From CAZCJU01 sp964562175 (GTDB lineage Bacteria; Bacillota; Clostridia; Oscillospirales; CAG-272), in contig CAZLRV010000009.1 in NCBI GenBank assembly GCA_964562175.1, positions 1 through 64,000 on the forward strand: a DNA stretch of 64,000 nt, given 5' to 3'. Under the pieces are notes generated by a model. It ran no database searches, was not told the origin of the DNA, and worked only from the letters and a program-made list of their open reading frames with translations. Numbering within the stretch: position 1 is the first letter of the stretch; every line of letters begins with the position of its first letter. The translations under genes were made by a program, and so were the position numbers. Below are positions 27,006 through 34,861 of this stretch, in pieces.

Positions 27006-28187
27006 ATGAAAAAAATTTTATTACTTTTACTTGTTTTTATGCTCGTCCTCACAGGATGTGGCCTCTCGCTCGACAATAAGTCAAACAATGACGGTTTTGA
27101 GCAAGATCGTGTAACGCACAGACCCTTGAAAAAAGAAGAAAACAAAGTCACAAGTGAGCTTAAGCCCATTGCCAAGGAAGACCTTTTCGTCGGATTTATA
27201 TTCGTCGGTGAAACGAGCGACCTCGGCTTCACCTACGCACACAACAACGCAAGACTCGGACTCGAGGCTGACGGTATTAAGACCGCATACGTGGCAAACG
27301 TAGCGGAGGATGAGTCAAGCGTTACCACCGCCGCAGAACAGCTTATCAGCCAAGGCTGTAACGTAATTTACGCAAACAGCTTCGGTCACGGCGAATACCT
27401 CTACAAGGTTGCCGAGAAGAACCCCGGCGTTTACTTCGGTCACGCAACCGGCTATCAGACCGCAAACAACTTCTCCAACTTTATGGGAAGAATCTACGAG
27501 GCAAGATATCTTGCCGGTATCGTAGCCGGTATGCAGACCAAAACAAACAAAATAGGCTACGTTGCCGCTAAGCCCATCGCAGAGGTGGTACGCGGAATCA
27601 ACGCATTCGCACTCGGCGTAAAGTCCGTAAACCCCGATGCCAAGATCGAGGTCAAGTGGACAAACACCTGGTACGATGTAACGCTTGAAAAGCAGTGCGC
27701 ACTCTCCTTGATCGACGCCGGCTGTGACGTTATGGCTCAGCACTGCGACTCTGCCGCACCTCAGGTAGCGGCAGAGGAAAGAGGTATCAAGGCTATCGGC
27801 TACAACTGCGCAACGCCCGATAAGACCCAAAACACATACCTCACCGCTCCCATATTCCATTGGGACGTATTCTACAAGGCCGATATACAGGCGATAATCG
27901 ACGGTACATGGAAGTCCCAATCCTATTGGACGGGTCTTTCCACCGGTATGGTATCGCTTGATACGATAACCGACAACTGCGAAAACAAGGATGCCGTAGT
28001 TGCGGCAGTAAACGCAGCGGAAGAGAAGATAAAGTCCGGCGAGCTTGTAATATTCAAGGGCCCGTTCACCGATAACACCGGCGTAGTTCGTTACGACGGC
28101 GAAACGATGACCGACGCTCAGCTCACCTCCTCCGACTTTAACTGGCTCATGGACAACGTAATAGGAAGCGTTTCCACGGCAGGCTGA
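27006..28187 (+). CDS. BMP-family substrate-binding lipoprotein, copy 2
   Basis: A 393-residue paralogue of the preceding gene. The signal peptide (MKKILLLLLVFMLVLTGC) has a clean lipobox LTGC with the cysteine at residue 18. A longer polar linker of about 32 residues (through NKSNNDGFEQDRVTHRPLKK) comes before the ELKPIAKEDLF start of the mature domain. From 27156 to the stop, protein and DNA are the same as copy 1. The ATG at 27006 follows TTGGGTGAAATT, a weaker ribosome binding site than that of copy 1. It has its own promoter and terminator, so the two copies are separately expressed and may be used under different conditions. Confidence 0.92.
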   Translation: MKKILLLLLVFMLVLTGCGLSLDNKSNNDGFEQDRVTHRPLKKEENKVTSELKPIAKEDLFVGFIFVGETSDLGFTYAHNNARLGLEADGIKTAYVANVAEDESSVTTAAEQLISQGCNVIYANSFGHGEYLYKVAEKNPGVYFGHATGYQTANNFSNFMGRIYEARYLAGIVAGMQTKTNKIGYVAAKPIAEVVRGINAFALGVKSVNPDAKIEVKWTNTWYDVTLEKQCALSLIDAGCDVMAQHCDSAAPQVAAEERGIKAIGYNCATPDKTQNTYLTAPIFHWDVFYKADIQAIIDGTWKSQSYWTGLSTGMVSLDTITDNCENKDAVVAAVNAAEEKIKSGELVIFKGPFTDNTGVVRYDGETMTDAQLTSSDFNWLMDNVIGSVSTAG

Positions 28188-28188
28188 T
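27156..28188 (+). repeat. 1,033-bp direct repeat, copy 2
   Basis: Reads as identical to 25799-26831; the unit-to-unit distance is 1,357 bp. Confidence 0.92.
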
Positions 28189-28200
28189 AAATCGAATAAA

Positions 28201-28227
28201 AAAGGCGACCGACGGTCGCCTTTTTTT
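28201..28227 (+). terminator. Terminator of the second BMP gene
   Basis: Stem GGCGACC / GGTCGCC, loop GAC, extended by A:T pairs from the flanking A-run and a run of seven T. Confidence 0.9.
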
Positions 28228-28323
28228 GTTGTCCGAGCATTACAGGGTCTGAGGCTTTGCTGTCTGCCGCACTCGGCGAGTGCCAATTATTACGTGCTAC
28301 TGCCGCCGTTTTCTGCTGTTTTT

Positions 28324-28350
28324 TTAGCACTTTATCGCACAGAGTGCTAA
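28324..28350. promoter_or_regulatory. CIRCE element (HrcA operator)
   Basis: TTAGCACTT, a 9-nt spacer and GAGTGCTAA. The consensus is TTAGCACTC-N9-GAGTGCTAA; only the last base of the left arm differs. It lies 24 bp before a TATAAT (28374-28379) upstream of hsp20, where bound HrcA repressor would block transcription until heat shock. hrcA and groESL are not in the window. Confidence 0.93.
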
Positions 28351-28373
28351 CATTTACAAAAATTCAATATTAG

Positions 28374-28379
28374 TATAAT
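28374..28379 (+). promoter_or_regulatory. -10 box of the hsp20 promoter
   Basis: A perfect TATAAT 24 bp after CIRCE. The -35 region at the proper distance is poor, so the exact promoter is uncertain; a second TATAAT occurs at 28400-28405. Confidence 0.5.
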
Positions 28380-28464
28380 GATAATTTCACAATCGTGAGT
28401 ATAATAATAAGTGTTCCGTGAGGGACAAAAAAAGATAACAAGCAGAAAAACGGAGGATTAAATT

Positions 28465-28896
28465 ATGTTTGAACTCAGACCTTATTCAAGAAAAAACAGT
28501 GTGGCGTTTTTTGACCCCTTTGAGGAAATGGAGAGAATTTGGTTCTCCCCCGAAAAGGATAAAAACGTACTTTCGACGTTCAGAACGGACGTTAAAGAGG
28601 AGGATGACGCATTCGTTCTTATGTCGGATCTGCCCGGCGTAAAGAAGGAAGATATCTCCCTCAGCATAAACGGCGATACGCTCACGCTCAAGGCAGAGCG
28701 TAAGAGCGAGAGAGAAGAGAGCAAGGGCAAGTATATCCGCACCGAACGCTCCTTCGGCACATACACACGTCAGTTCGATGTGACCGGCATTGATGTCGAT
28801 AACATTAAGGCAAAATACAACGACGGCGTGCTTACACTCACATTACCGAAGAAAGCTCCCGAGGCACCCGCCGAAAGACAGCTTATGATCGAATAA
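28465..28896 (+). CDS. Small heat shock protein, Hsp20 family
   Basis: A 143-residue alpha-crystallin-domain chaperone that holds unfolding proteins in solution. The domain covers about residues 38-128 with DLPGVKKEDISLSINGDTL and the closing GVLTLTLPKK; the C-terminus has a short tail (ERQLMIE) in place of a clear IxI motif. A strong CGGAGGA site precedes the ATG. An upstream CIRCE element predicts HrcA control. It is monocistronic, with a terminator at 28943. Confidence 0.95.
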   Translation: MFELRPYSRKNSVAFFDPFEEMERIWFSPEKDKNVLSTFRTDVKEEDDAFVLMSDLPGVKKEDISLSINGDTLTLKAERKSEREESKGKYIRTERSFGTYTRQFDVTGIDVDNIKAKYNDGVLTLTLPKKAPEAPAERQLMIE

Positions 28897-28942
28897 ACGA
28901 CCTCATATTAAACCGTTCACCCAAATAACGGAGTGAGCGATC

Positions 28943-28974
28943 AAAAACGGCACGAAAGCTCGTGCCGTTTTTTT
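28943..28974. terminator. Bidirectional terminator between hsp20 and the AlgX-like gene
   Basis: Stem AACGGCACGA / TCGTGCCGTT with loop AAGC, A-run on the left and T-run on the right. It can end hsp20 (+) and the converging minus-strand gene whose stop is at 28990. Confidence 0.85.
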
Positions 28975-28989
28975 GCTTGCGTATATTTC

Positions 28990-30288
28990 TCAGCTTGCTA
29001 TCTTGTCTATGGTGCGGACGTTTAATATTTGTATAACGTAATCGGGCTTAAGCTCGGAGGTCTGCTCAAGGTCAAGTGTATAATTCCACACGGGATTACA
29101 TACGAGGGTGGAAAAATGCTCGGCTATATATGCTATGCAATTAAGTCCGTAGGAATCCATTATCAGCTGTGCGGTTGGAAGCGCATCGTTATCTATTCGG
29201 CTAATGGCCGTTTTTTCAAAAAACCGTCTTGTGTAGGTCCAAATGTCAGCTTCCTCCGGCTTTTGCTCATCATAAGGTGCGAGCGGTGTATATTTTGCGT
29301 GCAAAAACGGGGCTGTTTCTTTCATTCCCGAATCCTGTGTTTTTGCGTAATATATCATATCGGCATAAGTAAGGGTCACGTCCTCTATATCATACTCGTC
29401 AAGCTCGTGCGGTGCGGCATCCGGAAAGGCGTGTGCTATCTCGCTCATCAGCGCATAATATCCGAAATACGCTCCCAGCTCCGTCCAATGCGTATCGAGA
29501 CAGTAATACAGCTTGCCCTTATCTTTGTTTTGCCGCAATATCTCGCCTGCGTCTATTACCGTCACCCCGTCTATCTGCTCAAGTGTTTCCTTGACCTGCT
29601 TTATCTTGTCGTTATTCTCGTTTACTCCGTCAACGCCCTCTGTATAAACATCGGTCGGGTGCGGTGCGATAAGATATATAAGCTCGGTATTCTTGCCCGT
29701 GCGTGTTCTTATATCCCGTAATTTATCGCGCACGACATATTTCATCGAATAAAGCTTGCCCTTGCTTATGGGTGCGGTGTGATATACATCGTCAAGCACG
29801 GCGTTTTGCAAAAGTCTTGAATCGTTTGTGACAAACAGCCCCAGATCCTCCGCTCCCCTGCTGTAGCTTGCCTTTATTCGGAGTGTTTGACTGTCGTCAC
29901 GTCCCTCTTTTTTCGCCGTTACGCAGACCTCAAGCGTTTTTCTCGCCGGCACGGTTACGGAGAAAACAAAATTCTCCCCGTCCGGCTTTATCGTTTTTTC
30001 CTCAACGCCCTCGCCCCACACACGAAGCGTACAGCCCTCCTCGCATACTCCCGCAACCATTACAGTGTCGGGGGCTATGTTTTTCACGACGACGGTCCTC
30101 GGCGTATCGCACGCATTTTCGGATATATATTCCGTCTGTGTCACGCCCTGTGTCTGCCTCTCTCCTTGCTCTGTACTCTGCCCCTGTGCGGTACTCGCCG
30201 TTTGAGGCTCGGTCACACCGTCACCGTCGGATGTACACGAGGTAAGCAGCAATGCGGCAAGCAATAATGCGACAAATGATCTTTTCAT
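28990..30288 (-). CDS. AlgX/AlgJ-like SGNH-fold lipoprotein
   Basis: A 432-residue exported lipoprotein (signal peptide with lipobox LLTSC, cysteine about residue 18) with a Gln/Thr/Glu-rich linker. A beta-rich segment follows at about 65-140, then an SGNH hydrolase-like domain (about 145-430). The latter carries LDTHWTELGAYFGY (about 267-280), the conserved block of AlgX/AlgJ and DHHW-type proteins involved in acetylating or modifying extracellular polysaccharides, and an ending IMDSYGL ... PDYVIQI typical of that family. The target polymer is not evident. Its ATG overlaps the RNase J stop (ATGA) and no ribosome binding site is visible, so translation probably depends on coupling to the RNase J gene. 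Confidence 0.65.
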   Translation of the reverse strand: MKRSFVALLLAALLLTSCTSDGDGVTEPQTASTAQGQSTEQGERQTQGVTQTEYISENACDTPRTVVVKNIAPDTVMVAGVCEEGCTLRVWGEGVEEKTIKPDGENFVFSVTVPARKTLEVCVTAKKEGRDDSQTLRIKASYSRGAEDLGLFVTNDSRLLQNAVLDDVYHTAPISKGKLYSMKYVVRDKLRDIRTRTGKNTELIYLIAPHPTDVYTEGVDGVNENNDKIKQVKETLEQIDGVTVIDAGEILRQNKDKGKLYYCLDTHWTELGAYFGYYALMSEIAHAFPDAAPHELDEYDIEDVTLTYADMIYYAKTQDSGMKETAPFLHAKYTPLAPYDEQKPEEADIWTYTRRFFEKTAISRIDNDALPTAQLIMDSYGLNCIAYIAEHFSTLVCNPVWNYTLDLEQTSELKPDYVIQILNVRTIDKIAS

Positions 30289-31973
30289 ATGTTTATATTT
30301 ATTATTATAGGCAATATCATCGGGCGGCGTTTCGTTTTTTGATAGATATATTTTGCCAAGTCATCCTTTATCTTGTTTTTGATCTGCGCAAAATCCTCTA
30401 CTCCGCGGTCAAAGCAATCGCAAATAATATTTGCCCCGCGTTCTTTAAGCTCGTCCATAAGCTCCTCGGCTTCTCTGACATACACGAAGCCCCTCGATAT
30501 TATATCCGGACCGGATACTATCGTACCGTTGTCTATATCTATACCCGATACGACTATTATTATACCGTCCTCGGCAAGGTGCCGTCTGTCGCGAAGCACG
30601 ATATTTCCGACATCGCCCACGCCGTAGCCGTCAACAAGCACTCTGCCCGCCGGCACAGTACCGGCAAACCTTGCGCCGTCCTCGTCTATTTCAAGCACCT
30701 TGCCTATTTCGGATATGAATATATCCTCCGCGCGCTCGCCCATTTCCTCGGCAAGCGCTTTATGTGCGGCAAGATGTCTGTACTCGCCGTGGATAGGCAT
30801 AAAATACTTGGGTCTTGTCAGTGCGTGCATCATCTTAAGCTCCTGTTGACAAGCATGACCCGATACGTGAACGTCGGCTACCGCATCGTGAAGCACGGTA
30901 ACGCCTTTTTTTATAAGCTCGTTTATTATCTTGTTTACGAACTTTTCGTTGCCCGGTATTGCGTTTGCCGAGATTATGACAACGTCATCGTGTGTAAGCT
31001 CGACCTTATCATGCTCCGAAAAAGCCATACGATAAAGTGCCGACATCGGCTCGCCCTGACTGCCCGTGGATATCAAGCAAAGCTGGCTCGGCTTGTATTT
31101 TTTTATCTCGGATATATCTATCAAAACGCCGCTTGCGGCGTGCATATATCCCAAACGTATCGCAACGGAAACGATATTTTCCATACTGCGACCCGTTATT
31201 GCCACCTTTCTCTTATATTTTTCGGCGGCATTGATTATCTGCTGAACACGGTGAACATTCGACGAGAACGTCGCTATCGTCAACCGCTTATCGTCATACG
31301 AGCGGAAAATATTGTCAAGCGATGCGCCGACCTTACGCTCCGACGGCGTATAGCCCGTCCTCTCGGCGTTGGTCGATTCGCACATGAGCAATAAAACGCC
31401 CTCGTTTCCTATCTGTCCGAGTCGGGTAATATTCATTATCTTGCTCTCGACCGGTGTAAGATCTATCTTGAAATCTCCCGAATGCACCACATAGCCCAGC
31501 GGCGTGCGTATCGCAAGACATACCGCATCGGCTATGGAATGGTTCACGTTTATCAGCTCGACCTCAAATTCTCCCAGCTCTATCGTCTCTCCCGCATGAA
31601 CGACGTTGAGCATCGGCTCGTACTCAAATGTATGCTCCGTAAGCTTGTTTTCGAGAATACCTATCGTAAGCGGCGTGCCGTATACGGGGGGCGATATTCT
31701 TTTGAGGATATAAGGCAACGCACCAATATGGTCCTCATGACCGTGCGTCAGCACTATACCCCTTATACGCTCCTCGTTCTTTTCAAGATATGTGATATCG
31801 GGTATTACCAGATCGACACCGAGCATATCATCCTCGGGAAAGCCCAAGCCGCAATCGACTATCATTATATCGTCACCGTACTCAAGCACGGTCAGGTTTT
31901 TGCCTATTTCATAAAGACCGCCGAGAGGAATGACTCTCAACGCTCCTTCCTTCTTGGCTTTTTTCTTTGACAT
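30285..31973 (-). CDS. rnj: Ribonuclease J
   Basis: A 562-residue metallo-beta-lactamase-fold RNase with endonuclease and 5'-3' exonuclease activity, central to mRNA turnover in Firmicutes. Metal motif THGHEDHIGAL (about 74-84), second-shell histidines in HSIADA and HSGDFKID, the beta-CASP segment (TGRSMENIV; ISTGSQGEPMSAL) and PIHGEYRHL (about 390). A C-terminal domain is present and the length fits RNase J1/J2. AAAGGAG lies before the ATG. The transcript appears to begin with a leader of roughly 200 nt that can form alternative hairpins (32125-32176). Confidence 0.96.
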   Translation of the reverse strand: MSKKKAKKEGALRVIPLGGLYEIGKNLTVLEYGDDIMIVDCGLGFPEDDMLGVDLVIPDITYLEKNEERIRGIVLTHGHEDHIGALPYILKRISPPVYGTPLTIGILENKLTEHTFEYEPMLNVVHAGETIELGEFEVELINVNHSIADAVCLAIRTPLGYVVHSGDFKIDLTPVESKIMNITRLGQIGNEGVLLLMCESTNAERTGYTPSERKVGASLDNIFRSYDDKRLTIATFSSNVHRVQQIINAAEKYKRKVAITGRSMENIVSVAIRLGYMHAASGVLIDISEIKKYKPSQLCLISTGSQGEPMSALYRMAFSEHDKVELTHDDVVIISANAIPGNEKFVNKIINELIKKGVTVLHDAVADVHVSGHACQQELKMMHALTRPKYFMPIHGEYRHLAAHKALAEEMGERAEDIFISEIGKVLEIDEDGARFAGTVPAGRVLVDGYGVGDVGNIVLRDRRHLAEDGIIIVVSGIDIDNGTIVSGPDIISRGFVYVREAEELMDELKERGANIICDCFDRGVEDFAQIKNKIKDDLAKYIYQKTKRRPMILPIIININI

Positions 31974-32124
31974 AAAATCTCCTTTAACTAAAAAACTCCG
32001 TAAATAAAAAAATTACTGTATGGATATACGGTACAGGAACAATATGTAAAACGGCATGACATACCGCCTCGTACAGGCAGAACCGTACAAGGACAAAACA
32101 CTATTAAAGCCCACACGGGCGAAT

Positions 32125-32176
32125 GAGAGACTCCGTGCTTCACGGTGCAATAAATTGCACACGGAGTATCGCTCTC
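32125..32176 (-). promoter_or_regulatory. Structured leader element upstream of rnj with two exclusive pairings
   Basis: A nested structure: GAGAG (32125-32129) pairs CTCTC (32172-32176); ACTCCGTG (32130-32137) pairs CACGGAGT (32160-32167); TGCAA (32146-32150) pairs TTGCA (32155-32159). Alternatively CCGTG (32133-32137) pairs with the nearby CACGG (32141-32145). The two forms use the same strand and cannot coexist. The element lies about 150-200 nt before the rnj start on the transcribed strand. Further small hairpins occur between it and the gene. A -10-like TACAAT (minus strand, 32229-32224) lies upstream; no clear -35 box was found. The rest of 31974-32267 holds no gene that I can support. 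Confidence 0.5.
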
Positions 32177-32267
32177 TGTCATTTTATACCGCTGTTTGTT
32201 TTCACGACCACATAAACAAGATTATTGTACACTAAAATCCGTATACTATTCGCCCGAATAATATAAA

Positions 32268-34469
32268 TTATCTATGAACATATCTTTCTATCTTGCTTTT
32301 CAGTCGTGCGGAAAATTCGCTTGCCGCCTCCGTTCCGTAGGCTTGTATCGTTGCGCAAAGTCCCTCCCTCACACATCCGATCTGTGCCGAACCAAGCTCA
32401 TCCTTCAATCGCACGCCCTCGGTGTACTCGTCTTGATATGCACATCTCTCCTCATACAGCCGGGCAAGCACCCCTCCCCGCTTCGCTTCGTCAAGCTCGT
32501 ATATCTCACGCCGAACGCTTATCTCGCCCAAACGTCGGGAAAGCGTTTTAAGCTCCTGCGAATGCTTTCGCATAAGGCATATGAGCAGAAGACAGGCATA
32601 CACCGTATCGTAGCACCACGGTGTATTGTAAACGCCGGCTCTGTTTCTTTTGTTGGTTTCGCCGACGGGGTCGGAAAGATAATAATGCACCTCAAAGCCG
32701 CTCTTTTTCGCAAGCTCGACGATAAACGGCGGTGTATCACAGCTCACGCACAGCTCCTTACCCTCCCCCGACGAAAGCATCATTATCATTCCGAGAATGC
32801 GATAAAGCTCCTCCGTCGCCGCACTTGTGCGTGACTCAGACAGCTTAAGCTCATCTCGTCCCGCAACGATATTCAGCTCCGAATCGGATGAGCTGATATC
32901 GACGCATTCCGCACCGAGGGAGCTTAAACAGCGGCGTATTATATCTCCCTCACCGCTCGGAGCTACGCAGACCCTCAGCCCGTCAAGCTTGGGGTCGGGC
33001 AGGTATTTTTTAATATCGTTTTCGTACAAAGCCCCAAGCAACGGCACGTTTTTTATCGAATGATGCCCCCCGACCTTTCTCGGTGCGGAGTACATACTCT
33101 TGATTATTTTATCCTCAAGCGTTTTTTGCGGTGCAAGCCCGTCACGGTCAAAAAAATAAACGCTTATCCGCTCGTCGCATTCGGTAAAATACGCCGTTAT
33201 ATCAAAAGAAAAAAACTTATTTGCCGAGCGTGCCTGTCCGTATGTCGCCTCACCGAGTCGAAAGCCCTCGATGCCGCCGACATATGCACCCGACAAAAAC
33301 GATTCCGACAACGCCTCGCACTCACCGCCGCCGTCATGACACACACCTATTTTGCCGATATGCTCCGCAAAGGCAATACCGAGCCTGTGCAAGCTTGCCG
33401 CATCCGCTTCATCTCCCAAGCACAGCGAGCCGTGGGAAAACAATCTTCCGCATTTTATCTTCATATTCTTCACCTCACCGTTTATCGTCTTGTTGTTACC
33501 TATAATATAGTCCTCGAATATCTCCGCACCCGATTCGATATAGCAGCCCTCGCCTATGCTGCAGCCGCAATGTATGATAACGCCGGAGCCTATCACGGTA
33601 TTACGCCCGACGGTGCTTGACGTTATCGTACAGCCGTCACCGACGCTCACTCCGTCATGCAAAACGCTTGAGGTTATGCAAATATTCTTTCCGAGCGATA
33701 CACCCTGCCCGATAACACTGTTATGACAGCCCTCACGCTCCGCTCTCACATCCTCCGAAAGCGAATATTTGCCGCCGAGTGCCTCAATATTGCAACGCCT
33801 GTATGAGTCAAGGTCGCCGATATCACACCAATCGCCCTCGCCCTCTGCGGCGTACAGCCTGTAGCCCTCCCTCAGCATACGGGGAAAAAGCTCAAGTGAA
33901 AAATCATATCTCCGCCCCTTTGGGATAAGCTCAAGTGCCGTCCTCGATAAAATATATATCCCCGTATTCACCGCATCGGAAACGACTCCGTTCCACGACG
34001 GCTTTTCGATAAATCCGATTATTCGTCCCGTCTCGTCACTGCATACCGCACCGAACGAAAGCGGACACGGCACACGCTTCGTAACTATCGTCACATCGGC
34101 ATTTTTCTCTTTATGAGTTCGGTAAACGCTTTGCAGGTCTATATCGCATATGCAATCGCCCGATATGACCAATATGTCACCCTCGCCCTCGCCGACTGCG
34201 TTTTTTACACCTCCCGCCGTGCCAAGCACCTCATCCTCAATAAAGTATTTTATATTGACATCGTATCGACACTCGCCAAGCTCATCCATTATAAGCTGTG
34301 GCAAGTATTTTAAGGTTATCGCACATTCGTCTATACCGTTTTTGCACAAAAGCTTTATTATTCGGCATATTGCCGCCTCGCCCAAAACGGGCATGAGCGG
34401 CTTCGGTATTTTTTCCGTATACGGTCGCAGCCGCTCGCCGTAGCCCCCCGCCATTATAACGGCTTTCAT
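32268..34469 (-). CDS. Sugar-1-phosphate nucleotidyltransferase fused to a degenerate phosphomannomutase domain
   Basis: A 733-residue fusion. Residues 1-230 are a nucleotidyltransferase (MAGGYGERLRPYTEKIPKP start, GDCICDID with the metal aspartates near 105), like mannose-1-phosphate guanylyltransferases. Residues about 250-335 are left-handed beta-helix hexapeptide repeats (IGQGVSLGKN, IGSGVIIH). From about 345 a phosphohexomutase-like region follows, but the phosphoserine loop (TASHNP type) is not found; at that place the sequence runs FSFDITAYFTECDERISVYF. The fusion architecture is known in Clostridia and other bacteria, while the mutase part here is probably inactive or regulatory. Start: the ATG at 34469 is 7 nt from GGAGG, whereas the one at 34475 directly abuts it. 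The sugar and nucleotide are not certain. Confidence 0.8.
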   Translation of the reverse strand: MKAVIMAGGYGERLRPYTEKIPKPLMPVLGEAAICRIIKLLCKNGIDECAITLKYLPQLIMDELGECRYDVNIKYFIEDEVLGTAGGVKNAVGEGEGDILVISGDCICDIDLQSVYRTHKEKNADVTIVTKRVPCPLSFGAVCSDETGRIIGFIEKPSWNGVVSDAVNTGIYILSRTALELIPKGRRYDFSLELFPRMLREGYRLYAAEGEGDWCDIGDLDSYRRCNIEALGGKYSLSEDVRAEREGCHNSVIGQGVSLGKNICITSSVLHDGVSVGDGCTITSSTVGRNTVIGSGVIIHCGCSIGEGCYIESGAEIFEDYIIGNNKTINGEVKNMKIKCGRLFSHGSLCLGDEADAASLHRLGIAFAEHIGKIGVCHDGGGECEALSESFLSGAYVGGIEGFRLGEATYGQARSANKFFSFDITAYFTECDERISVYFFDRDGLAPQKTLEDKIIKSMYSAPRKVGGHHSIKNVPLLGALYENDIKKYLPDPKLDGLRVCVAPSGEGDIIRRCLSSLGAECVDISSSDSELNIVAGRDELKLSESRTSAATEELYRILGMIMMLSSGEGKELCVSCDTPPFIVELAKKSGFEVHYYLSDPVGETNKRNRAGVYNTPWCYDTVYACLLLICLMRKHSQELKTLSRRLGEISVRREIYELDEAKRGGVLARLYEERCAYQDEYTEGVRLKDELGSAQIGCVREGLCATIQAYGTEAASEFSARLKSKIERYVHR

Positions 34470-34594
34470 TTTCATTCCTCCCCGATGCGTTTTATACTAT
34501 TTTTCCCACGAGGTCTTATTGTATTCACGGCAGAGAATAAAAACGGCTTTTTCGGTTAAACTCACCCTGTAAGAAAACACAAGGGAGAGAAAAA

Positions 34595-34861
34595 ATGCTC
34601 AGAGGAACGCAAAAGCGTATGCTTTTGATAAAGGACACGAAAAGCGGAATATTCGACGAGGCATATTTTATAATAAAAAGCTCGGGAACCGACGGCATAT
34701 CACGCTCGGATATGATAGAGGAGGCAAACAGAATAATCTCGCAAAGCCTTCTCGGCACAATCGAAGAAAAAAAGAAAAAGCCCGCAGCGCCGTGGCGTTT
34801 TTTGCTCGGCTTTATCTGCGGTGCTTTGCTTTCTTTTTTGTTTTTTCCGGTTTTTCGTTAA
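34595..34861 (+). CDS. Small conserved-looking membrane protein, unknown function
   Basis: An 88-residue protein: a hydrophilic N-terminal part (about 1-55, GTQKRMLLIKDTKSGIFDEA), a Lys/Glu-rich stretch (EEKKKKP) and one C-terminal transmembrane helix (about 66-86). The AAGGGAG site 7 nt before the ATG supports translation. It is transcribed away from the nucleotidyltransferase gene and converges with the nuclease gene, overlapping its 3' end by 4 nt. I recognise the general pattern from clostridial genomes but no function. Confidence 0.65.
   Translation: MLRGTQKRMLLIKDTKSGIFDEAYFIIKSSGTDGISRSDMIEEANRIISQSLLGTIEEKKKKPAAPWRFLLGFICGALLSFLFFPVFR

Noticed and set aside
28228..28323. Possible small RNA between the BMP terminator and CIRCE
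   Set aside because: A 5-bp hairpin (CACTC-GGC-GAGTG) and a T-run exist, but no promoter and no known RNA pattern such as SRP RNA.
30252..31394. 380-codon plus-strand frame opposite rnj
   Set aside because: Shadow of the RNase J gene; its low-complexity Tyr/His/Arg-rich translation matches antisense coding bias.
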